Shown here piece by piece: positions 18,545 to 28,388 of a DNA stretch of 64,000 nucleotides. Source of the stretch: Chitinophaga skermanii. GTDB lineage: Bacteria > Bacteroidota > Bacteroidia > Chitinophagales > Chitinophagaceae. Position numbers and translations under genes: made by a program. The notes under the pieces were generated by a model. The model was not told the origin of the DNA. It did not search any database and saw only the letters and a program-made list of their open reading frames with translations. The stretch covers positions 62,001 to 126,000 of the forward strand of contig NZ_QLLL01000005.1 in NCBI RefSeq assembly GCF_003259335.1, given 5' to 3'. Every line of letters starts with the position of its first letter. The first letter of the stretch is position 1.

Positions 18545-18577
18545 ATCCCCGGTTTGCCAGCAAGCTGGGGATTTTTA
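18545..18577 (+). terminator. Terminator after gpsA
   Basis: Stem ATCCCCGGTTTG / CAAGCTGGGGAT (12 pairs, two of them G-U) with the tetraloop CCAG, followed by five T residues. It begins 24 bases after the gpsA stop. Confidence 0.85.
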
Positions 18578-19116
18578 TTGTATGCTGGCAAGTTGCCTAT
18601 TTTGCAAGCAGTTGCATTAAACGCGGCACTAAACTTAAAGCTCTTGTTCTAATGTATTGATTAGTAGTTGTTTGATAAGAGTAGTCTTTCACTTACTTCC
18701 ACTCCAACTATTCAAAAATACAGTTGTTAATATAGTATTACTTTAAAAGGGTGTTTTTGTCGCAAATGGAATGTTGTGGTTGTCTTTTGTATGATTTTTA
18801 CGAATAAATGCTAAGTTTCGCTATTTATCGCAGCGTGTTTTATAATATCTCCTAATGGTCTTCCAATGGTCTTCTAATGTTTGTTCAATATTATCCCAAT
18901 GTTGCTGATATATTTTTGATGTTTTTATAACATACCTACGATCTTATTTTTAGTGATGGTGTAATGCCTGCTATAATTTTGAAAATTGGGCATAACCATT
19001 TCACGATGCCTGTTCAACCGCAGCGCTAAACCGTACATTTGACATACCAAGGGGTTAAGCGGGAAACTCCTGGCTCGTTACATATTTTTTAAGGCAAGTG
19101 CTCGGTTCATGTTGCT
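18578..19116. other. Gene-free gap between gpsA and hemW
   Basis: About 540 bases between two converging genes, with no open frame resembling a protein and no tRNA or rRNA pattern. It contains one copy of an intergenic repeat (18838-18914) with a periodic AATG motif. The rest is AT-rich and unassigned; no clear terminator for the minus-strand hemW was found. Confidence 0.6.
18838..18914 (+). repeat. 77-bp intergenic repeat, copy A (inverted partner at 41032-41108)
   Basis: This block matches the reverse complement of 41032-41108 without gaps, differing at about 11 of 77 positions by eye. Inside it the word AATG, mostly preceded by C or T and once degraded to AATA, recurs at steps of about 10-12 bases. 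The sequence TTTTATAATATC precedes the periodic part in both copies. The neighbourhood upstream (GCTATTT.TCGCAG) is also shared but more diverged. Both copies lie in long gene-free gaps. Function unknown. Confidence 0.75.
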
Positions 19117-20247
19117 TTAATCTTCCATAAAAAATTCTGCGGCAATACCATCTGCAAAGAATTTGCCTTCTTTGGTAAGGCGTAAAAAATGGCCGTCGGT
19201 AGTCATCCAGCCTTTGGTGATGAAGGGTTTGCTGCCGGTTTCTATATCGAGGCGAAGGGCTTCACCGAAGTGTTCGGAGATATAGGCAAGGTCGGTACCA
19301 CGTGAGGTGCGTAATGAAATCATCATGTACTCGTTGAACTTCATAGCAGGGCTGAGGGTTTCAACTTCAGCAGGTACGGTATCCTGGCGGATAGATTGCA
19401 TGTACAGTTGATTATTAGCCACGTTCCATTGGCGACTATTCCCATCATATGAATGTGCCGAGGGGCCTACTCCTAAATAAGGCATACCTTTCCAATAGCT
19501 GCTATTATGTTGTGAATGCATACCGGGTTTGGCGTAATTACTGATTTCGTAATGTTCATAACCGGCTTCTTCCACCCAATTCATTAACATTTCAAAATGC
19601 TTCGCTGCTTTGTCGGGATCAATAGCAGGGATTTTTTTCTTATTAATAAAATGATCTAAAGCCGTACCGGGCTCAACTGTTAGGGCATAACAGGAGAGGT
19701 GAGGTATGTTGAGCGCAAAAGCTTGGTGTACATTTTGCTTCCATGCTTCGTCCGTTAATGTGGGGCCACCGTAAATAAGGTCGATGCTGATGTTTGAAAA
19801 CCCAATACGCTGGGCATCTTGTAAACAACGCAAAGCTTGGTCGGCATTATGTGCACGGTTCATCCATTGTAGGTCGTCTTCAAAAAAAGATTGCACACCA
19901 ATACTTAAACGATTGATGCCAGCATCAAATAATTCTTGTAATTTCCCAGGCAAAAGATCGTCGGGATTAGCTTCAAGTGTAATTTCTGGGCTAGGTGCAA
20001 CGTTGTAGTGTTCCCGGATGGTTTGCAGCAACGTTTGAATAGCGCCTGCCGGCAGTATGCTAGGAGTGCCACCACCAAAATAAATGGTGTGGATTGTTTG
20101 ATTGTGCAGGTAGCTTTGTTGGAGCACCAGTTCTTTATTGATAGCTTCTAACATCTCGTCGCGGTAATACGTTGTGGTAGAGAAGTGGAAGTTGCAATAA
20201 TGACAAGCTTTCTTGCAAAATGGAATATGGATATAAATGCCAGCCAT
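19117..20247 (-). CDS. hemW: Radical SAM heme chaperone HemW (formerly HemN-like)
   Basis: A 376-residue radical SAM protein. The cluster-binding CxxxCxxC is Cys11, Cys15, Cys18 within CKKACHYCNF, and the SAM-contacting GGGTPS is near residue 57. HemW binds heme and is thought to hand it to target proteins. It is shorter than true oxygen-independent coproporphyrinogen oxidase (HemN, about 450 residues) and lacks HemN's extra cysteine after the CxxxCxxC, so HemW is the better name. The C-terminal HemN-C-type domain (KFNEYMMISLRTSRGTDL) is present. It is divergent from DUF4271-hemD, so two genes of heme-related function sit back to back. Confidence 0.93.
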   Translation of the reverse strand: MAGIYIHIPFCKKACHYCNFHFSTTTYYRDEMLEAINKELVLQQSYLHNQTIHTIYFGGGTPSILPAGAIQTLLQTIREHYNVAPSPEITLEANPDDLLPGKLQELFDAGINRLSIGVQSFFEDDLQWMNRAHNADQALRCLQDAQRIGFSNISIDLIYGGPTLTDEAWKQNVHQAFALNIPHLSCYALTVEPGTALDHFINKKKIPAIDPDKAAKHFEMLMNWVEEAGYEHYEISNYAKPGMHSQHNSSYWKGMPYLGVGPSAHSYDGNSRQWNVANNQLYMQSIRQDTVPAEVETLSPAMKFNEYMMISLRTSRGTDLAYISEHFGEALRLDIETGSKPFITKGWMTTDGHFLRLTKEGKFFADGIAAEFFMED

Positions 20248-20273
20248 GAAGCGATAATAAATAATCGGTATAA

Positions 20274-20281
20274 TATATTTG
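20274..20281 (+). promoter_or_regulatory. Promoter -7 box TATATTTG upstream of DUF4271-hemD
   Basis: Matches the Bacteroidota housekeeping -7 consensus TAnnTTTG. It lies between divergent hemW and the DUF4271 gene, about 73 bases before the chosen ATG. No good -33 element is seen. Confidence 0.5.
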
Positions 20282-20354
20282 CAAACCTCAGAAATACATA
20301 TGAGTTTTGCTTAAATTTTTAGGAACAAGTTTCGTTGCAGTGCTAAAATATTTT

Positions 20355-21356
20355 ATGGTGCGAATTTGGATCATCGTCGTTTTAATTCTAACACATTTTA
20401 CAGCTATTGCGCAGGTGGATACCGGCGCAGTTTCCAAGCCGGCGCCCAAACGCGTAGCTCCTGTTACGCCCGCCAAAGTTAAAGCAGATTCTTCGCAACA
20501 CAAGCCGAAGCCTGTAAGCAATACCATAAAGCCTGCTACTGTTACTGATACAACCAAGCGGATGGTGGATTCGGCGGCATTGGTACCTAAAATCCCGCAA
20601 CGCAGCCAGTACGATATTACCATCGATTCCCTAAAAAAATGGAATACCTACTTCAAACACCTCGACGAAACCCCGGTAAACGATATTAGTCAATCGCGCC
20701 CCGACCAACAAGACGATTGGTTGGTGTACGTAGTAGGGGGTATTTTACTACTGCTGGGAATATTTAGGGTATCGTATTTGAAGTTTTTCGGTGACTTATT
20801 TAGAGCCTTTCTAAATCCAACACTGAGCCAACGCCAGTTGAAAGACCAGTTATCGCAATCGCCTTTCCCGAACTTTTTACTGAACTTCTTTTGGGTGATT
20901 ACCCTTGGCTTTTACATTTACTTACTGATGTACAGGCTTGATTATATCAACGACGAGATTAAATGGATGTTAATTCCAGGGTTAATGTTGTTGGTAGGAT
21001 TGATTTACGCCGTAAAGTACGTAGTACTAAGGTTTTGTGGATGGTTATTTGGCAGTGCTGACTTGATAGATGCCTACGTTTTTATTTTATACTTGATTAA
21101 CAAGGTGTTAGGAATTGTTTTGGTGCCTTTCCTTGTGATATTGGCTTTTTGTAGTGATGATCTTGCGAAAATTGGCTTATATATTTCTTTATTCTTCATC
21201 GTGTTAATGGTTGGATACCGTTATGTAAGGTCATATTCTTTAGTGAAACAGCATTTGGCGTTTAGTAAATTGCATTTTTTTCTTTACCTTTGCGCATTCG
21301 AAGTTGTGCCGGTATTAATAATTATTAAGGCATTATTGAGAATAGTTAACGGGTAA
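20355..21356 (+). CDS. DUF4271 domain membrane protein
   Basis: A 333-residue protein of a Bacteroidota-specific family of unknown function. The ATG at 20355 gives a signal peptide (MVRIWIIVVL...TAIAQ); the frame extends 16 codons upstream to a TTG, which is less likely. A Pro/Lys/Thr-rich extracytoplasmic stretch (about 20-95) precedes six or seven hydrophobic segments between about 125 and the C-terminus. DUF4271 genes commonly precede hemD in this phylum, as here (50 bases apart). A role in heme or envelope metabolism would be a guess from that neighbourhood only. Confidence 0.85.
   Translation: MVRIWIIVVLILTHFTAIAQVDTGAVSKPAPKRVAPVTPAKVKADSSQHKPKPVSNTIKPATVTDTTKRMVDSAALVPKIPQRSQYDITIDSLKKWNTYFKHLDETPVNDISQSRPDQQDDWLVYVVGGILLLLGIFRVSYLKFFGDLFRAFLNPTLSQRQLKDQLSQSPFPNFLLNFFWVITLGFYIYLLMYRLDYINDEIKWMLIPGLMLLVGLIYAVKYVVLRFCGWLFGSADLIDAYVFILYLINKVLGIVLVPFLVILAFCSDDLAKIGLYISLFFIVLMVGYRYVRSYSLVKQHLAFSKLHFFLYLCAFEVVPVLIIIKALLRIVNG
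21285..21292 (+). promoter_or_regulatory. Possible internal promoter box TACCTTTG before hemD
   Basis: A perfect TAnnTTTG match inside the end of the DUF4271 gene, about 115 bases upstream of hemD. It could give hemD its own transcript. No -33 element at good spacing is visible. Confidence 0.35.
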
Positions 21357-21406
21357 AACTGGCATTCCAGTTTAGCTTAATTTGGTTAACAAGAGCAAAT
21401 TAAAGT

Positions 21407-22198
21407 ATGATAAAAGGCGGGCCAAAAAAAGATTTGCAAGTGAAACAACAACTGTCAATCCTAATTTCCCAACCTAAGCCTGAAACAGAAAAGTCCCCAT
21501 ATTTCGACCTAGCGAAGAAATTTAATGTGCGTTTAGACTTTCATCCTTTCATTAGGGTTGAAGGCGTACCGGGAAAAGAGTTCAGGAAACAAAAGATTGA
21601 TATTTTAGCTTACACGGCGGTGATTTTTACCAGTAGAAATGCAGTAGACCACTTCTTTAGAGTATGCGAAGAGTTGAAAATCAAGGTTTCCCAGGATTGT
21701 AAATACTTTTGTATTACAGAAGCTGTTGCACTGTACTTGCAAAAGTTTATTCTTTACCGTAAGCGTAAAGTTTTCTACGGGGCCGATGGCTCTACGAAAA
21801 GTTTGCTGGAGGTAATGAATAAGCATCGTGAAAATGAGAAATTCCTTTTCCCTAGCTCCGACAGCCAGAAAAAGGATATCGAAGAATGGTTGAAAACCAA
21901 CAAGAGCGAGTATGCCACCGCTTCCCTCTACAAAACTGTTTCAAACGATGTAAAGGAAATCCTGGCTGCTACGAACTACGATATGATCGTGTTCTTTAGC
22001 CCTTCTGGTGTTAAATCTTTGTTCGAAAACATGCCGAAGTTCAAACAGAACGGTACGCATATCGGTGCATTCGGTCCAACTACCTCGGCCGCTGTAGAAG
22101 AAGCAGGACTTAGGTTAGATCTTAAAGCACCCGCTCCGCAAGCACCTTCCATGGTGGCTGCATTGGAGAAATTCCTCGCGGATTTAAACAAAAAATAA
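21407..22198 (+). CDS. hemD: Uroporphyrinogen-III synthase
   Basis: A 263-residue cytosolic enzyme that closes and inverts ring D of hydroxymethylbilane to make uroporphyrinogen III in heme synthesis. This family is weakly conserved in sequence, but the two-lobe pattern is recognisable: YTAVIFTSRNAVDHFF near residue 65, ITEAVALYLQK near 104, YDMIVFFSPSGVKSLF near 190 and GAFGPTTSAAVEEAGL near 215. The N-terminal extension with KQQLSILISQPKPETEKSP is usual for Bacteroidota members. It follows DUF4271 by 50 bases, probably in the same transcript, and ends before a terminator. Confidence 0.88.
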   Translation: MIKGGPKKDLQVKQQLSILISQPKPETEKSPYFDLAKKFNVRLDFHPFIRVEGVPGKEFRKQKIDILAYTAVIFTSRNAVDHFFRVCEELKIKVSQDCKYFCITEAVALYLQKFILYRKRKVFYGADGSTKSLLEVMNKHRENEKFLFPSSDSQKKDIEEWLKTNKSEYATASLYKTVSNDVKEILAATNYDMIVFFSPSGVKSLFENMPKFKQNGTHIGAFGPTTSAAVEEAGLRLDLKAPAPQAPSMVAALEKFLADLNKK

Positions 22199-22232
22199 TT
22201 CGGAATTATTCCGATAAAATAAACTTACTTGC

Positions 22233-22267
22233 ATGGGCAGTCGTTATTAAAACGGTTGCCCATTTTT
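22233..22267 (+). terminator. Terminator after hemD
   Basis: Stem ATGGGCAGTCGTT / AACGGTTGCCCAT (13 pairs, two G-U) with a five-base loop, followed by TTTTT. Confidence 0.85.
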
Positions 22268-22288
22268 CTTGTATGCATACTACATTTG
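22256..22288 (+). promoter_or_regulatory. Promoter upstream of the DUF255 gene
   Basis: TTG at 22256-22258 and TACATTTG at 22281-22288, separated by 22 bases, match the -33/-7 pattern of Bacteroidota promoters. The -33 part overlaps the descending arm of the hemD terminator. The ATG at 22316 lies 27 bases after the -7 box. Confidence 0.6.
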
Positions 22289-22315
22289 CATCTCCCTTAG
22301 CTGTAATTGAATACC

Positions 22316-24379
22316 ATGCCTAATCATACTAACAACCTCGTTCACGAAACGAGCCCATATTTACTTCAACACGCCCATAACCCAGTAAACTGGTACCCAT
22401 GGGGCGAAGAAGCTTTGAACAAGGCAGTCGCAGAAAATAAGCCCATACTCGTTAGCATCGGCTACGCCGCTTGCCATTGGTGTCACGTGATGGAACGCGA
22501 AAGCTTCGAAGATGAAGCCACCGCACGCATCATGAACGAACACTTTATTAATATCAAAATCGACCGCGAAGAGCGCCCCGATCTCGATCATATTTACATG
22601 GATGCCGTACAAGCTATGACAGGCCAAGGCGGCTGGCCACTAAACGTTTTCCTGCTACCCAATAAACAACCCTTTTACGGTGGTACCTATTTTCCCCCCG
22701 TTAAAGCCTATAACCGTCCTTCGTGGACGGAAGTATTGAACGCCATCAACGACGCGTTTCAAACCAAGCGGGAAGAGCTGGAACAACAGGCCGACAACCT
22801 AACACAACACCTGCACCAGGCCAACCAATTCGGCATGCAATCGTCGCCCATCGACGCGGCTATCCCGAAAGAAGAGTTGTTCACCAAGCAGCAAATAGAT
22901 ACCATTAAAGAGAACCTGCTGAAGCAAGCAGATAAAGAATGGGGTGGCTTTGGCCGTGCCCCGAAATTCCCAGGTTCATTTAATATTCAATACTTACTCC
23001 GTTATTACCATCTTTATAAAGATCAAGAAGCCCTCGACCAAGCCCTATTATCCTTGGATAAAATGCTACAAGGTGGCCTGTATGATCAATTAGGTGGCGG
23101 TTTTGCCCGTTATGCTACCGACGATCGTTGGTTGATCCCCCATTTCGAGAAAATGCTGTACGACAATGCATTATTGATCGATGTGCTGTGTGAAGCGTAC
23201 CAAATCACGGGTAATGAAGTATATGCCCAAACGATAGCGCATACCATCCAGTTCATTAAACGCGAAATGATGTCGCCTGATGGCTTGTTTTATGCTGCAT
23301 TGGACGCCGACTCGGAAGGCGTGGAAGGAAAGTTCTACACTTGGCAGAAAGCTGAAATAGATGCCTTATTGCCGGCTGAAGATGCACAGTTATTCTGCGA
23401 GTACTATGATGTAACCGAAGAAGGTAACTGGGAAGAGCAGAACATTTTATGGGTACAACAACCCTTGAAACAGTTCTGTGCAACCAAAGGCATGGACGAA
23501 ACCTTGGTAAGTAATAGTTTAACTGCTAGTCGTGCTATACTTTTAGCCGAGCGCAGCCACCGTATTCGCCCAGGGCTTGACGATAAGATTTTACTAGGTT
23601 GGAATGCCTTAATGATACATGCAATAAGCAAAGCCGCGGCTGTGCTGCAAGAAGACAGCTACAAGCAAATGGCTGTAACAGCCATGGAGGCCGTATTTGC
23701 CTACTTTAAGCAAAGTGGGAGCGAGGTGGCGCTACATCATACTTACAAAGAGAAAACGGCGAAATACCCGGCTTTCGTAGATGATTATGCTTATTTGATT
23801 CGTGCGTTGATAGCATTGCAGGAGGTAACGGGTGATTTGGGGTATTTTGATAGGGCGGATGCCTTGGTAAAATATACGAATGAGCACTTTGCCGATGAAA
23901 CCCAAACGTTCTTTTACTACACGGACCATGCGCAGAATGATGTAATTGTCAGAAAGAAAGAGATTTACGATGGGGCTACGCCGAGTGGGAATGCCATCAT
24001 GGCGCAGAACCTTCTGTACCTTTCGATTGTATTTGATAATAAAAGCTATCAAAAACAAGGAATCGAGATGATTTCGCGCTTATCTCAAACAATAACCAGG
24101 TACCCTACGTCGTTTGGTGTATGGGCAAATCAAATGTTGCAATTATTGCATGGAACAGCCGAAATCGCGATTGTAGGAGAAGCATATATTACACGTATGA
24201 AGGAAGCTTATAACTGTTATATACCCTTTAAAGTATTGCTAGGCGCAAAATCCGATCAACCTAAATATCCGCTTTTAGCCGATAGGATGCAGGCTGGGCG
24301 TACCTTAGTATACCTTTGCAAGGATTATCATTGTATTAAGCCTGTCGATTATATAAAAGAAATTATTAATTTATTATAG
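22316..24379 (+). CDS. Thioredoxin-fold DUF255 protein (YyaL/SPATA20 family)
   Basis: A 687-residue protein. The N-terminal thioredoxin-like DUF255 domain carries the family text [20 protein letters not shown] at 11-30 and the redox-type motif CHWC at Cys53-Cys56. The rest is an (alpha/alpha)6-barrel-like region of the N-acylglucosamine-epimerase/cellobiose-epimerase fold ([16 protein letters not shown] near 340, [15 protein letters not shown] near 430). Family members in all domains of life have no firmly established bacterial function. The ATG at 22316 is preferred to a TTG three codons upstream. It stands alone between a terminator and the gld operon promoter. Confidence 0.9.
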   Translation: MPNHTNNLVHETSPYLLQHAHNPVNWYPWGEEALNKAVAENKPILVSIGYAACHWCHVMERESFEDEATARIMNEHFINIKIDREERPDLDHIYMDAVQAMTGQGGWPLNVFLLPNKQPFYGGTYFPPVKAYNRPSWTEVLNAINDAFQTKREELEQQADNLTQHLHQANQFGMQSSPIDAAIPKEELFTKQQIDTIKENLLKQADKEWGGFGRAPKFPGSFNIQYLLRYYHLYKDQEALDQALLSLDKMLQGGLYDQLGGGFARYATDDRWLIPHFEKMLYDNALLIDVLCEAYQITGNEVYAQTIAHTIQFIKREMMSPDGLFYAALDADSEGVEGKFYTWQKAEIDALLPAEDAQLFCEYYDVTEEGNWEEQNILWVQQPLKQFCATKGMDETLVSNSLTASRAILLAERSHRIRPGLDDKILLGWNALMIHAISKAAAVLQEDSYKQMAVTAMEAVFAYFKQSGSEVALHHTYKEKTAKYPAFVDDYAYLIRALIALQEVTGDLGYFDRADALVKYTNEHFADETQTFFYYTDHAQNDVIVRKKEIYDGATPSGNAIMAQNLLYLSIVFDNKSYQKQGIEMISRLSQTITRYPTSFGVWANQMLQLLHGTAEIAIVGEAYITRMKEAYNCYIPFKVLLGAKSDQPKYPLLADRMQAGRTLVYLCKDYHCIKPVDYIKEIINLL

Positions 24380-24527
24380 GAATATTGTACCTTGCATATC
24401 GGTTCAAACAAATTTGCTGTGATTGTATAATAAAATGTTAAAAATTACGTTTAAAATGGTTACCGGGGTTATCCCTATCAGCTTGAAAAAGTTGGGTAAA
24501 AAGTAACTACGGATTAAAATTAATTAT

Positions 24528-24535
24528 TACATTTG
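24528..24535 (+). promoter_or_regulatory. Promoter -7 box TACATTTG for the gldKLMN operon
   Basis: TAnnTTTG match about 87 bases upstream of the gldK start, in an AT-rich leader. No convincing -33 element is visible at normal spacing. Confidence 0.5.
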
Positions 24536-24621
24536 CTATCTTTCATATCAACAACCAGGTGAGGAGTGTGACTATAAAGGTGCTGCGGGCATCTGGCCGG
24601 TTTATAGAAAAACATATTCTA

Positions 24622-25917
24622 ATGAAAGTCACCCTTATGAAGCTTAATTATTTAAAAGGGCTGTTGGCTATACTGTTAGTGCTGCTTGCAGGTTGCGGTG
24701 GTAGTAAAACCCCCAAAAATGCACAGGGCCAATTGATTGGTGTTAGTCCAAGGCCTAAGTATTATCCACCCGTACCTATCGGAATGGTGTATGTACCCTC
24801 TGGTACATTTCACATGGGTCCCAGCGATGAAGACGTAAACTATGCGTTTACGGCGCGCAACAAATCGATCTCTATTTCGGGCTTCTATATGGATGCTACG
24901 GAGATTACGAACAACGAGTATCGCCAGTTCGTAGAATGGGTGAAAGACTCGATTGCGCACATCTTGTTGGGGCACGTAAAGAATGTTGATGGAACAGATT
25001 TCATCGACTGGAAACAAAAGATTAACTGGAAAGATCCAGCAGTGGTGGAGCAGTTAGATGCTATCATCTTTGCGCCGGAAGATCGTTTGTATGGTCGTAA
25101 AGAGATTGACATTCGCAAGCTTAAATACCACGCAGAAACCTTCAACTTCGACAAAGCGAAGTTGTTAGAGAATAAAGACAAATCTCGCTCAAACTTCATT
25201 GAACGTAAAGACGTTGCTATTTATCCCGATACTTTATGTTGGATCAGGGATTTCTCGTATGCTTACAATGAACCGATGACCCGTATGTATTTCTGGCATC
25301 CTGCGTTCGATAACTACCCGGTTGTTGGCGTAACATGGCACCAAGCGAATGCATTTTGCGAATGGCGTTCTAGGTTCTGGGAAGACTATAGAAGAAGCAA
25401 GAACTTATTCACGGAAGATAAATTCCAATTGCCTTCAGAAGCACAATGGGAATACGCTGCTCGCGGCGGTAGAGAACAAGCGCCATACCCATGGGGTGGT
25501 TTGTACATCCGCAACAAAAAAGGTTGTTTGATGGCGAACTTCAAACCGGGTAGAGGTAACTATCCAGATGATGGTGGTTTCTACACGGTACGTGCAGATG
25601 CTTATTTCCCGAACGATTACGGTTTATATAACATGGCCGGTAACGTTGCTGAATGGACGCAAGATATCTACTACCAAAATGCGTACTCGTTTACATCAGA
25701 TATGAACCCTTATTTGCGTATGGATATTCCAGATAACGCACCTCCAAAAATGAAGCGTAAAGTAATTCGCGGCGGTTCTTGGAAAGATATCGGTCACTTC
25801 TTACAAAACGGTACACGTGCATATGAATACCAAGATAGTGCTAAATCTTATGTTGGTTTCCGTTGTACGATCGCGTTCTTGAGCCGTTCTAAGAATGATT
25901 TCGGAACGAAAAGATAA
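24622..25917 (+). CDS. gldK: Type IX secretion/gliding motility lipoprotein GldK
   Basis: A 431-residue outer-membrane lipoprotein of the type IX secretion system, called PorK in Porphyromonas. It forms the periplasmic ring with GldN. Signal peptide with lipobox LAGC (Cys about residue 28). The rest is a formylglycine-generating-enzyme/sulfatase-modifying fold: GMVYVPSGTFHMGP near 65, the WHQANAFCEWRS segment, QLPSEAQWEYAARGG near 275, NMAGNVAEWTQD near 340 and RGGSWKDIG near 380. Two in-frame ATGs (24622, 24637) both give acceptable lipoprotein signals; the GTG at 24559 is not needed. It is the first gene of the canonical gldKLMN order. Confidence 0.95.
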   Translation: MKVTLMKLNYLKGLLAILLVLLAGCGGSKTPKNAQGQLIGVSPRPKYYPPVPIGMVYVPSGTFHMGPSDEDVNYAFTARNKSISISGFYMDATEITNNEYRQFVEWVKDSIAHILLGHVKNVDGTDFIDWKQKINWKDPAVVEQLDAIIFAPEDRLYGRKEIDIRKLKYHAETFNFDKAKLLENKDKSRSNFIERKDVAIYPDTLCWIRDFSYAYNEPMTRMYFWHPAFDNYPVVGVTWHQANAFCEWRSRFWEDYRRSKNLFTEDKFQLPSEAQWEYAARGGREQAPYPWGGLYIRNKKGCLMANFKPGRGNYPDDGGFYTVRADAYFPNDYGLYNMAGNVAEWTQDIYYQNAYSFTSDMNPYLRMDIPDNAPPKMKRKVIRGGSWKDIGHFLQNGTRAYEYQDSAKSYVGFRCTIAFLSRSKNDFGTKR

Positions 25918-26033
25918 ATACTAATAGCCATAAGATGAATGCATGGAATGGCAAATAACGAAGCACCTATTTAAACTATACTCATAATTTTTAACCTTAA
26001 ATTCACTAGTTTTTTAAACTAAAATTTTGACCT

Positions 26034-26771
26034 ATGGCTATGAATCCTAAAACAGCGAAATGGCTTAATTTTTTTGTATGTATCGCTGCTTCAATCGTAA
26101 TTGTTGGTGCATTATTTAAAATTTTGCACTGGAAAGGCGCCGATATCGCTTTGATGGTTGGTTTGTTAACAGAAGCTTTGATCTTCTTAGTGTACGCATT
26201 CGTACCAGATGATCACGCTCCTGCTGCTGCCACTGTAACTGTTGCTGCTAGCGGTAATGTTGCTGGCCTCGACAAAATGTTGGAAGAAGCTGATATCACT
26301 CCTACAAACTTGAAACGCTTGAGCGAAAACTTCTCGAAGTTGGGCAATACAGTCGACAAAATGAAAGACATCAGCGATGTGGTGGCTGTAACAGGCGATT
26401 ACACAGCTAAAACCAAAGAAGCTGCAAACGCAATCGGTTCTTTAACTCAAACCTATGCGAATGCTGCTGCTGCTGTTTCAACATTTAACTCAGCTTCAGA
26501 ATCTACGCGTAACTTCCACGAGCAAGTACAATCAATGACTAAAAACTTAGCTTCATTGAATGCTATTTACGAATTGGAATTACAAGATACTAACAACCAC
26601 TTGAAAGCCATGAACGGTTTCTACAGCAACTTATTGAGCGCTTCACAAGCGATGTCAAGCAGTGCTGAAGATGCTAAGAAAACACAAGAGCAAATCTCTT
26701 TATTGGCTAAAAACCTCGGCAACTTGAATACCATTTATGGTAACATGTTGACAGCTATGCAAGGTAAATAG
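26034..26771 (+). CDS. gldL: Type IX secretion/gliding motor protein GldL
   Basis: A 245-residue inner-membrane protein that with GldM forms the proton-motive-force-driven motor of the type IX secretion system. Two transmembrane helices lie at about 12-33 and 38-60, separated by the conserved FKILHWKGAD turn. A long Ala/Ser/Asn-rich cytoplasmic coiled-coil tail follows. The acidic residue in the second helix (Glu in LLTEALIFLVYAF, about residue 53) is the type proposed to carry protons. The gap to gldK is 116 bases, AT-rich and without a terminator. Confidence 0.96.
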   Translation: MAMNPKTAKWLNFFVCIAASIVIVGALFKILHWKGADIALMVGLLTEALIFLVYAFVPDDHAPAAATVTVAASGNVAGLDKMLEEADITPTNLKRLSENFSKLGNTVDKMKDISDVVAVTGDYTAKTKEAANAIGSLTQTYANAAAAVSTFNSASESTRNFHEQVQSMTKNLASLNAIYELELQDTNNHLKAMNGFYSNLLSASQAMSSSAEDAKKTQEQISLLAKNLGNLNTIYGNMLTAMQGK

Positions 26772-26831
26772 TCGCACATAGTTATTTTTTGAACGAACAA
26801 CAAGACATTCATTTCAAATCATTAAAATACT

Positions 26832-28367
26832 ATGGCACTACCTAAAGATCCCAGGCAGAAGATGATTAACTTCATGTACCTGGTTCTCACGGCGATGCTA
26901 GCATTAAACGTATCTGCCGAAATCTTGAACGCTTTCGATATTGTAAACAACTCTATCGTTACGTCAAACACAACATTAGAAACTAAAAACAGCAACTCTT
27001 ACAAAGTTTTTGAAAAACAACTCGGTATCGATCCAGCTAAAGTGGGTCCTTTTAAAGAAAAAGCCGATAAAGTAAAAGCCGATGCAGCTGCAATGGTGAA
27101 ATACTTAGAGTCGATCAAAACTGAAATTAAAGTGTTGGCTGATGGTTCAGATAAAGGTGAATTGGTAAACAAAGGCGAATTAAACGCTTCTTCTAATATC
27201 ATGCAAAACCAAGGTCGTGGCGCAGAATTACAGAAGAAACTAGAAGGTTTAAGAGCTGCTCTTTTGGCCAATGTGAGCGATGGAAAGAAAGCTGAATTCA
27301 CAACTTCTCTTCCGTTGAAACTTGATCTTCCTAAAGAAGCAACACAAGGCCCGGTAAAGAAAGATTGGACAGCTTACCACTTCGTAGATGTACCAGCTAT
27401 CGCTGCCATCACTTTGTTATCTAAATTCCAAAACGATATCCGTAACTCGGAAGCAATTATCGTTGAAGACTTATTAAAACAAATTCACGAAAACGATATC
27501 ACTTTCGATCAAATGCAAGCATTCGTTTCTTTGAACTCGAAAAACTTGATGGAAGGCCAAACTGTTGAAGCACAGATCATGATCGGTGCATACAGCAGCA
27601 CAGCTACGCCAACGATCACTGTAGGTGGTACAACTATCCCAGTTACAAATGGTATCGGTAAATTCTCTGCAACAGCAGCCGGTATTGGTGAAAAATCAAT
27701 CTCTGGTACTATCCAGTTGACTAAACCAAACGGTGAAGTAGTAACGCAAAACTTCAACGAAACTTATAACGTTGGTGCTTCTGCCACTTCTATTTCTGCT
27801 GATAAAATGAACTTGTTCTACGTTGGTTTACCAAACCCATTGTCGATCACTGCTGCTGGTTATCCTGCTGAAAGTGTAAATGCTACTATCTCAGGTGGTG
27901 GTTCAATCACTAAAAACAGCGCTGGTCACTACACTGTGAACGTAAACGGTTCTGCACCAAAAGTAACGATCAACGTTACAGCTAACCACCAAGGTAAAAC
28001 TGTGAACGTAGGTCAGAAAGAATTCCGTGTAAAATACATCCCAGATCCTGTCATGAAAGTGGGCTTTAACAAAGGTCCAAACATGAAATCTGCTGAGTTT
28101 AAAGTACAACAAGGTTTAAGAGCCGATTTAGAAAACTTCGAATTCGAAGGTGTTCGTTACGAAGTAATCAGCTACTTGATGGGTATCGATGCAAAAGGTA
28201 GAGACTTCGCTGAAGAATCTGCTAACTCTGCTTTCTTCCCACCAAAATTAGCCGGTGCTATCAAAGCGCTTAAATCTGGTGACCTCGTTTACTTCGATAA
28301 CATCCGCGTAAAAGGTCCGGATGGTAGAGTACGCGATATGCAGTCTATTACATTTAAGATCAATTAA
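26832..28367 (+). CDS. gldM: Type IX secretion/gliding motor protein GldM
   Basis: A 511-residue single-pass inner-membrane protein. The N-terminus MALPKDPRQKMINFMYLVL is the very conserved GldM start, with the helix at about 13-33 that threads the GldL bundle. The large periplasmic part shows the usual series of helical then Ig-like domains; Gly/Thr-rich strands run from about 250 to 400. It spans the periplasm and contacts the GldK/GldN ring. Normal length for the family. It follows gldL by 60 bases and precedes gldN by 21. Confidence 0.97.
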   Translation: MALPKDPRQKMINFMYLVLTAMLALNVSAEILNAFDIVNNSIVTSNTTLETKNSNSYKVFEKQLGIDPAKVGPFKEKADKVKADAAAMVKYLESIKTEIKVLADGSDKGELVNKGELNASSNIMQNQGRGAELQKKLEGLRAALLANVSDGKKAEFTTSLPLKLDLPKEATQGPVKKDWTAYHFVDVPAIAAITLLSKFQNDIRNSEAIIVEDLLKQIHENDITFDQMQAFVSLNSKNLMEGQTVEAQIMIGAYSSTATPTITVGGTTIPVTNGIGKFSATAAGIGEKSISGTIQLTKPNGEVVTQNFNETYNVGASATSISADKMNLFYVGLPNPLSITAAGYPAESVNATISGGGSITKNSAGHYTVNVNGSAPKVTINVTANHQGKTVNVGQKEFRVKYIPDPVMKVGFNKGPNMKSAEFKVQQGLRADLENFEFEGVRYEVISYLMGIDAKGRDFAEESANSAFFPPKLAGAIKALKSGDLVYFDNIRVKGPDGRVRDMQSITFKIN

Positions 28368-28388
28368 TAAAACTTTAATTACTGGGCT

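Noticed and set aside
18464..18652. A 62-residue plus-strand open frame overlapping the end of gpsA
   Set aside because: It runs through the gpsA terminator hairpin and shares most of its start with gpsA in another frame.
18838..18914. Periodic AATG words resembling a short CRISPR array
   Set aside because: The period of 10-12 bases is far too short for repeat-spacer units, and there are no cas genes.
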